Positions 6,192 to 9,418 of a stretch of DNA of 9,418 nucleotides are shown here, piece after piece; position 1 is the first letter of the stretch, and the number at the start of each line of letters is the position of its first letter. Source of the DNA: a candidate division WWE3 bacterium CG22_combo_CG10-13_8_21_14_all_39_12 (lineage in GTDB: Bacteria > Patescibacteriota > 4484-211 > GCA-002791395); the NCBI GenBank assembly GCA_002771355.1, contig PCSU01000027.1:1-9418 (forward strand). The letters run 5' to 3'. Made by a program: the position numbers and the translations under genes. The notes beneath the pieces are model-generated. The model saw nothing but the letters and a program-made list of their open reading frames with translations. It was not told the DNA's origin and did not search any database.

Positions 6192-6220
6192 TTGCGCTAA
6201 CAAAGATAGTAATTTACACT
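6192..6220 (+). promoter_or_regulatory. Candidate promoter of the PEGA-propeller cluster, leaderless geometry
   Basis: TTGCGC (6192-6197), a 17-bp spacer and TACACT (6215-6220), followed by 6 bases and ATG ATT at 6227. This repeats the SPFH gene layout almost base for base. It implies a leaderless transcript beginning at the second ATG (6227) and not at the ATG at 6221, which lies directly against the -10 box. No Shine-Dalgarno is present. Confidence 0.45.
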
Positions 6221-7918
6221 ATGCCTATGATTGATGAAGAAGGTATGGGGGTGGGGGCAGAGTTTTTGAGTGAATCCAAAACCGACGAGGTTAATGTGCT
6301 TTCATCAGTTCCGTCACCAAAACCTGAAGGTGAGGATTCCTCTGCTGACCATATTGTTTTGCCCAAAAAGATAGTATACGGCGTTGGGGTTGGTATTGTT
6401 TCATTGTTGATAGGTCTTTTGTTTTGGCAACTAAATGCCCTTGAATCACTTCAACTCATTATATTTCCAGCAACAGCCGTAGTTACTGTCGTTGATGCTA
6501 CGAGTAAGGAACCTCTTAACAAAGTTACCGTAGTGCTTGGAGATACCCAGTCTCAAACAGGCAGTGATGGGATTACAGTTCTTGATGATTTAACTACAAG
6601 GGAATATACGATTAATGCTACGTTATCGGGATATGTGGATTATAAGGATTCGGTTTTACTTGAAAGAGGTCGTAATAACATTACAATTGCGTTAGATGCA
6701 TTTCAGGCACGGACTGATGTCGGCGGGAAAGTATTCAACTATATTGATGGTTCTGTAGTTGAGGGAGCAAAGCTTACCTATAAAGATCAAGAAAAAGTTA
6801 CCACATCTGATGGTGGATTTTTGTTCACAGACGTTCCTGTTGGGGTTGTAAAGATTTCTGTTTCAAAAGATGGGTACAACCCTCAAGCACTTGATGTTCA
6901 GCTTTCCTCTCGATATCAAATAGATATTAATCTTGTTCCAGAAGGTAAAACTGTATTTGTTTCAAATCGTGATAATGGTAAGAAAGCAATATATGTAGCA
7001 AATTTTGATGGAACCGGTGTTACCCAACTTATAAAGCGAATTGGAGAGACGCAAGATTACGGAGTAGTCCTTAGTCCCTTATCACAGAAGGTGGCATTTT
7101 TAAGTACGAGGGATGAAAAATTAAACACAGATAGCGGACAGTTAGATGCTGATCTTTATGTAGTCTCAATTGATGGGGAGGAACTGAGAAAAATTGGAAG
7201 CCACTATGGTATTTCGGGTGTTACCTGGTCGTTTGATGAATCTAGTATTGTATGGGTAGGGAGAGTCAAATACAAAGATTATACCAGTCATTTATATGTA
7301 TATTCATTTGTAACAGGAGTTGTTTCTCAACTTGATACGGGGGGAATTAGCACAATGGTTGTGAACTCAAAAGATACCGGTGTTGCTTGGTCAGAATCTA
7401 TATCTGATGGTGATCCTACCTCTCGGCAAGGAATTTACTATTATGATTTTGCTACAAAGAAAACTACTCAGGTTTTTGAGCAGAGTTCATGGAGTGTGGG
7501 TTTTACGGATAATGACTCTACTCTATGGTTCCAGTATTATGACGGCATAACAGGAGAATATATTGCAAAGGCATATGACTTCTTAACGCAAAAAGTTTCA
7601 TCGATTGATTCAATTTCTACTCAATTTTCTCAAGTGGAATTTGCATCTTTAGATAAGTTAAGTGTTGTGTATGTTGGAAATAGAGACGGGAAGTCAGATG
7701 TCTATGTGTCTGATACGAATGGCGAAAATGAGAGAAAACTATCTTCTCTTGGAAGTGTTGCAACCATTCTGGGGTGGGACAAAACTGGTGAATATATCCT
7801 ATTTGATGCCCAAAGTGCAACTGAAACGGCTCGCTATATTGTTGGATTGACCGGTGCACCTGAGAGGAAAATATCTGATATCTATCTTGAGTATAACGGT
7901 TACGGTCCTGGTTACTAA
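6221..7918 (+). CDS. Membrane protein with two PEGA-like repeats and a TolB-like beta-propeller
   Basis: Counting from the ATG at 6221 it has 565 residues: an acidic disordered cytosolic segment (1-45), one membrane helix (about 51-71), and an outside part. That part begins with two Ig-like PEGA/carboxypeptidase-regulatory repeats at about 84-158 (VTVVDATSKEPLNKVTV...SGYVDYKDSVLLERGRNNITI) and 164-240 (GGKVFNYIDGSVVEGAKLTY...KDGYNPQALDVQL). A propeller of roughly six TolB/PD40-type blades (242-565) follows, marked by recurring S-N/T-R-D...I/L-Y-V...D-G-T/E-x-x-x-x-L units (for example at 248-270 and 484-508). PEGA modules anchor surface structures; such propellers bind proteins or peptidoglycan. 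The GTG at 6179 extends the frame, but the promoter and the polar N-terminus favour 6221 or 6227. The stop shares a TAATG with the protease gene. Confidence 0.85.
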   Translation: MPMIDEEGMGVGAEFLSESKTDEVNVLSSVPSPKPEGEDSSADHIVLPKKIVYGVGVGIVSLLIGLLFWQLNALESLQLIIFPATAVVTVVDATSKEPLNKVTVVLGDTQSQTGSDGITVLDDLTTREYTINATLSGYVDYKDSVLLERGRNNITIALDAFQARTDVGGKVFNYIDGSVVEGAKLTYKDQEKVTTSDGGFLFTDVPVGVVKISVSKDGYNPQALDVQLSSRYQIDINLVPEGKTVFVSNRDNGKKAIYVANFDGTGVTQLIKRIGETQDYGVVLSPLSQKVAFLSTRDEKLNTDSGQLDADLYVVSIDGEELRKIGSHYGISGVTWSFDESSIVWVGRVKYKDYTSHLYVYSFVTGVVSQLDTGGISTMVVNSKDTGVAWSESISDGDPTSRQGIYYYDFATKKTTQVFEQSSWSVGFTDNDSTLWFQYYDGITGEYIAKAYDFLTQKVSSIDSISTQFSQVEFASLDKLSVVYVGNRDGKSDVYVSDTNGENERKLSSLGSVATILGWDKTGEYILFDAQSATETARYIVGLTGAPERKISDIYLEYNGYGPGY

Positions 7919-8496
7919 TGCAAATTAAACGTCGATCATTCAGGCTTTTTATTCTATGGTTAGTCATTGTATTTTTGCTTGGTATCAATGTCGGTGTGTT
8001 TACAACGGATTTACAAACTAGAGAACATTTTCAAACATTGGTTCAACAGTATGAGCAACAACAAGTTAAAGAGCTAACTCAAAAGCAGTATCAATTACAT
8101 TTTTATAATGAAGTTTTTGCTGAAGTTGAACCGTTTACTCCTCAGCAGCAAGAAACGATTGATTTTATTAATAGCGGATATGAGTATACAACAAGTACGT
8201 TTAATGAGCCTGATTGTAGTGAATACGAAAAGCCATGGAGACATTTTACTGGTGGAGGTAACTGTGGGTTTGTTTTAACTAATGCGACTGGCCACATGAG
8301 AATGTTAATAGTTGAATTTGCATCACCGAACTTTGATGTTTCAGCTAGTCAGAATAAGATACATTTTAATACCCTACATGATGCAGATAGCCTTGTGGTT
8401 CGCGGTGATGTAACCTCCCCAAGTTACCAGTATTTATCAACATTTTATGACCAACAGTCTCTTAAGTTTGGAGCTAAAGATTTTAGTTTGAGTTGA
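7918..8496 (+). CDS. N-terminal half of a membrane-anchored metalloprotease (frameshifted)
   Basis: This 192-residue frame starts at the ATG overlapping the previous stop (TAATG), so translation is probably coupled. It has a basic start, one membrane helix (9-29), a Gln/Glu-rich coiled-coil (32-62), and a soluble domain with C100 and C116 (a possible disulfide outside the cell), ending in beta strands at 126-192. Alone it contains no catalytic motif. It stops at 8494-8496, right at a tandem TTGAGTTGAG, and the next frame continues the same kind of strand and contains HExxH. Removing one TTGAG joins them as ...KDFSLSVDYTDI..., a 355-residue protein, a sensible size for an anchored zinc protease. 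I infer that this is the front half of a broken gene; a two-subunit enzyme is less likely. Confidence 0.75.
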   Translation: MQIKRRSFRLFILWLVIVFLLGINVGVFTTDLQTREHFQTLVQQYEQQQVKELTQKQYQLHFYNEVFAEVEPFTPQQQETIDFINSGYEYTTSTFNEPDCSEYEKPWRHFTGGGNCGFVLTNATGHMRMLIVEFASPNFDVSASQNKIHFNTLHDADSLVVRGDVTSPSYQYLSTFYDQQSLKFGAKDFSLS

Positions 8497-8497
8497 G
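8488..8497 (+). repeat. Tandem 5-bp duplication (TTGAG)x2 at the protease frameshift
   Basis: TTGAG at 8488-8492 is immediately repeated at 8493-8497 and creates the in-frame TGA at 8494. A single copy would give AGT TTG AGT GTG GAT, an uninterrupted reading from the upstream to the downstream frame. This points to slipped-strand duplication as the cause of the split. Confidence 0.7.
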
Positions 8498-8990
8498 TGT
8501 GGATTACACAGACATTATTCAGCTTGATGATTTTCCTGATTATCATGCATCAAGTAGGATTGAACAGATGGGTGAGATGGAGATGAGTCGTACATTTTTT
8601 CTTAATGCACTTTCTAACGCTCACATTGATGTGAGGGATTATGACGCAATTGCTGTTGTGGTTTTTGTTGATGATCAGGACCCACAATTTATTTCATTTG
8701 CATTGCCGGGGCTTCGGGCAAATGTAGATAGAATTATGGGAGGTAATGAGTTTTACTCATCAGAATTTGATCTTTCTCTTATTGCCCATGAAACTGCTCA
8801 TTTGTTTGGTGCCAGTGATCAGTATATTGAAGGTAGTGGTGAGTGCCAAAAGGGTTCATACGATGAGTATGTTATCAAAGGTAAAACCAGAAACCTCATG
8901 TGTGAGTTGGGTTCGCTGAATCCAGAGTCTTATAACTATGCTTCGTTCAATTCGATATCAGCACAAGAGATGGGATGGATTTCACCATAA
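8493..8990 (+). CDS. Catalytic half of a metzincin-like zinc metalloprotease (HExxHxxGxxD)
   Basis: This 165-residue frame has FFLNALSNAHIDVRDYDAI (35-53), a pattern often preceding the catalytic strand in secreted zinc proteases, then LSLIAHETAHLFGASDQY (94-111). H99 and H103 bind zinc, E100 is the general base, and D109 replaces the usual third His or Asp/His ligand of metzincins. NLMCELG at 135-141 is a candidate Met-turn (M136), followed by SISAQEMGWI, a typical ending for M6/M43-like folds. The frame can open only at TTG 8493 (overlapping the previous TGA) or GTG 8499; neither has an RBS, which supports reading it as the separated back half of the upstream gene. If joined, the domain is outside the membrane. 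The stop overlaps the next ATG as TAATG. The exact peptidase family is uncertain. Confidence 0.75.
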   Translation: MSVDYTDIIQLDDFPDYHASSRIEQMGEMEMSRTFFLNALSNAHIDVRDYDAIAVVVFVDDQDPQFISFALPGLRANVDRIMGGNEFYSSEFDLSLIAHETAHLFGASDQYIEGSGECQKGSYDEYVIKGKTRNLMCELGSLNPESYNYASFNSISAQEMGWISP

Positions 8991-9205
8991 TGCACAATTA
9001 TTTACATAAACAATCAATACTACTGTGGTTTGTTGGAGTTGGGGTTACTTGCATCGTTTTTGCTTCGGGATTTTATCTTACAAGATTAAGCCTGGATTGG
9101 TATTGGGAATACCAATATATTGAACAGAAAAATAGTCTCAGTCAAAAGTATGAGAAAGAACTAAATGAGCTTGAAATCCAGTTAAACACATATAATGGCA
9201 AATAG
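8990..9205 (+). CDS. Small single-helix membrane protein with coiled-coil tail (71 aa)
   Basis: The start is the ATG in the TAATG overlapping the protease stop; an earlier ATG at 8975 would overlap the protease by 16 bases and is less likely. The protein has a short N-terminus (MHNYLHKQ), one membrane helix at about 10-31, an aromatic patch WYWEYQY (37-43), and a Glu/Lys/Leu-rich heptad stretch to residue 68. No family is recognised. Its plan (basic start, one helix, coiled-coil) copies the first 60 residues of the protease, so it may be a partner pairing through the coiled-coil, or the remaining front of a lost paralogue. It is the last gene of the overlapping cluster. Confidence 0.65.
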   Translation: MHNYLHKQSILLWFVGVGVTCIVFASGFYLTRLSLDWYWEYQYIEQKNSLSQKYEKELNELEIQLNTYNGK

Positions 9206-9382
9206 CGAAATTTGTTGTTATATCAATAATATTACATGTTAATAAACATCCAGAGGTACCCAAAATGATCGATATTAAGGAAGATTGTTTTACAGTGTTG
9301 TCTATGGGATTTATATAGTGGTGGAACCGATTTGGTGTTTTAACTGAATAAGTTAAGATACATATGCGACATTGAGAGATGA
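9206..9382. other. Non-coding stretch after the protease cluster
   Basis: This AT-rich stretch has no convincing gene. A 17-codon frame (9265-9318) follows an AGAGGT by 7 bases but looks like nothing known. A weak 5-bp stem, CAAAT/ATTTG at 9199-9214, overlaps the stop of the last cluster gene and lacks a T-run, so I do not call it a terminator. Confidence 0.5.
9289..9317 (+). promoter_or_regulatory. Candidate promoter before the right-edge gene
   Basis: TTTACA (9289-9294), 17-bp spacer, TATATA (9312-9317). The predicted start is about 70 bases before the ATG at 9397. AT-rich DNA makes such matches common, so this is weak. Confidence 0.25.
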
Positions 9383-9418
9383 GGGGAGGTGTTGGGATGC
9401 GAATGAAAGCGTACCCGA
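9383..9418 (+). CDS. Start of a partial gene with a strong RBS; possibly IS630-type transposase
   Basis: GGGGAGG at 9383-9389 precedes an ATG at 9397 by 7 bases; the coding part starts there and runs off the window after MRMKAYP. MKAYP/MKAYS is a common opening of IS630-family transposases (M-K-x-Y-x-x-D/E-L-R), but seven residues are far too few for an assignment. The last 54 bases have 29 G/C by my count, clearly richer than the AT-rich surroundings, and the strong Shine-Dalgarno is unlike the cluster genes, both consistent with imported DNA. The gene itself is inferred. Confidence 0.35.

Noticed and set aside
9265..9318. 17-codon ORF with AGAGGT upstream
   Set aside because: It is short, resembles nothing known, and overlaps a candidate promoter; chance is the likely explanation.

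Overview
The window is AT-rich, densely packed bacterial DNA. It looks like a small-genome, uncultured lineage. The combination of a slipin-like SPFH protein, a membrane-anchored PEGA/beta-propeller protein, an orphan SpoU methyltransferase and surface glycosidases, with almost no Shine-Dalgarno sequences, suggests Patescibacteria/CPR, perhaps Microgenomates. That placement is inference, because no marker gene is present. TGA acts as a normal stop.

Layout. 1-84: apparent right end of an insertion sequence (IS481-like ends). 100-1420: a two-gene metal-homeostasis operon with a ZIP-family importer and a FUR-family regulator; a perfect inverted repeat lies between the -35 and -10 boxes of its promoter, so the operon is probably self-regulated. 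1454-2197 (-): SpoU/TrmH RNA 2'-O-methyltransferase. 2294-2806 (+): unrecognised two-helix membrane protein. 2803-5130 (-): two glycoside hydrolases in tandem, a cytosolic GH1 beta-glycosidase followed by a membrane-anchored clan GH-A hydrolase. 5233-6143 (+): SPFH/slipin whose N-terminal membrane helix lies in another frame, so it looks frameshifted. 6221-9205 (+): a tight, stop/start-overlapping cluster of a PEGA + TolB-like propeller membrane protein, a membrane-anchored HExxHxxGxxD metalloprotease split in two by a 5-bp tandem duplication, and a 71-residue membrane/coiled-coil protein. 9206-9418: non-coding stretch, then a strong RBS and the first codons of a gene that may be an IS630-type transposase. 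Both window edges therefore look like insertion sequences, which would fit contig breaks at repeats.

How it works together. The slipin, PEGA-propeller, protease and mini-protein all face or sit in the membrane and form the most interesting block: a possible cell-envelope scaffold plus proteolysis unit. The two glycosidases would cleave oligosaccharides outside and inside the membrane, but no sugar transporter is present here.

The most unexpected regulatory signal is that several genes have a sigma70-like -10 box only 6-7 bases before the ATG and no Shine-Dalgarno, which points to leaderless mRNAs. The SPFH and PEGA genes share an almost identical layout, TTGCGM-N17-TACAMT-N6-ATGATT.
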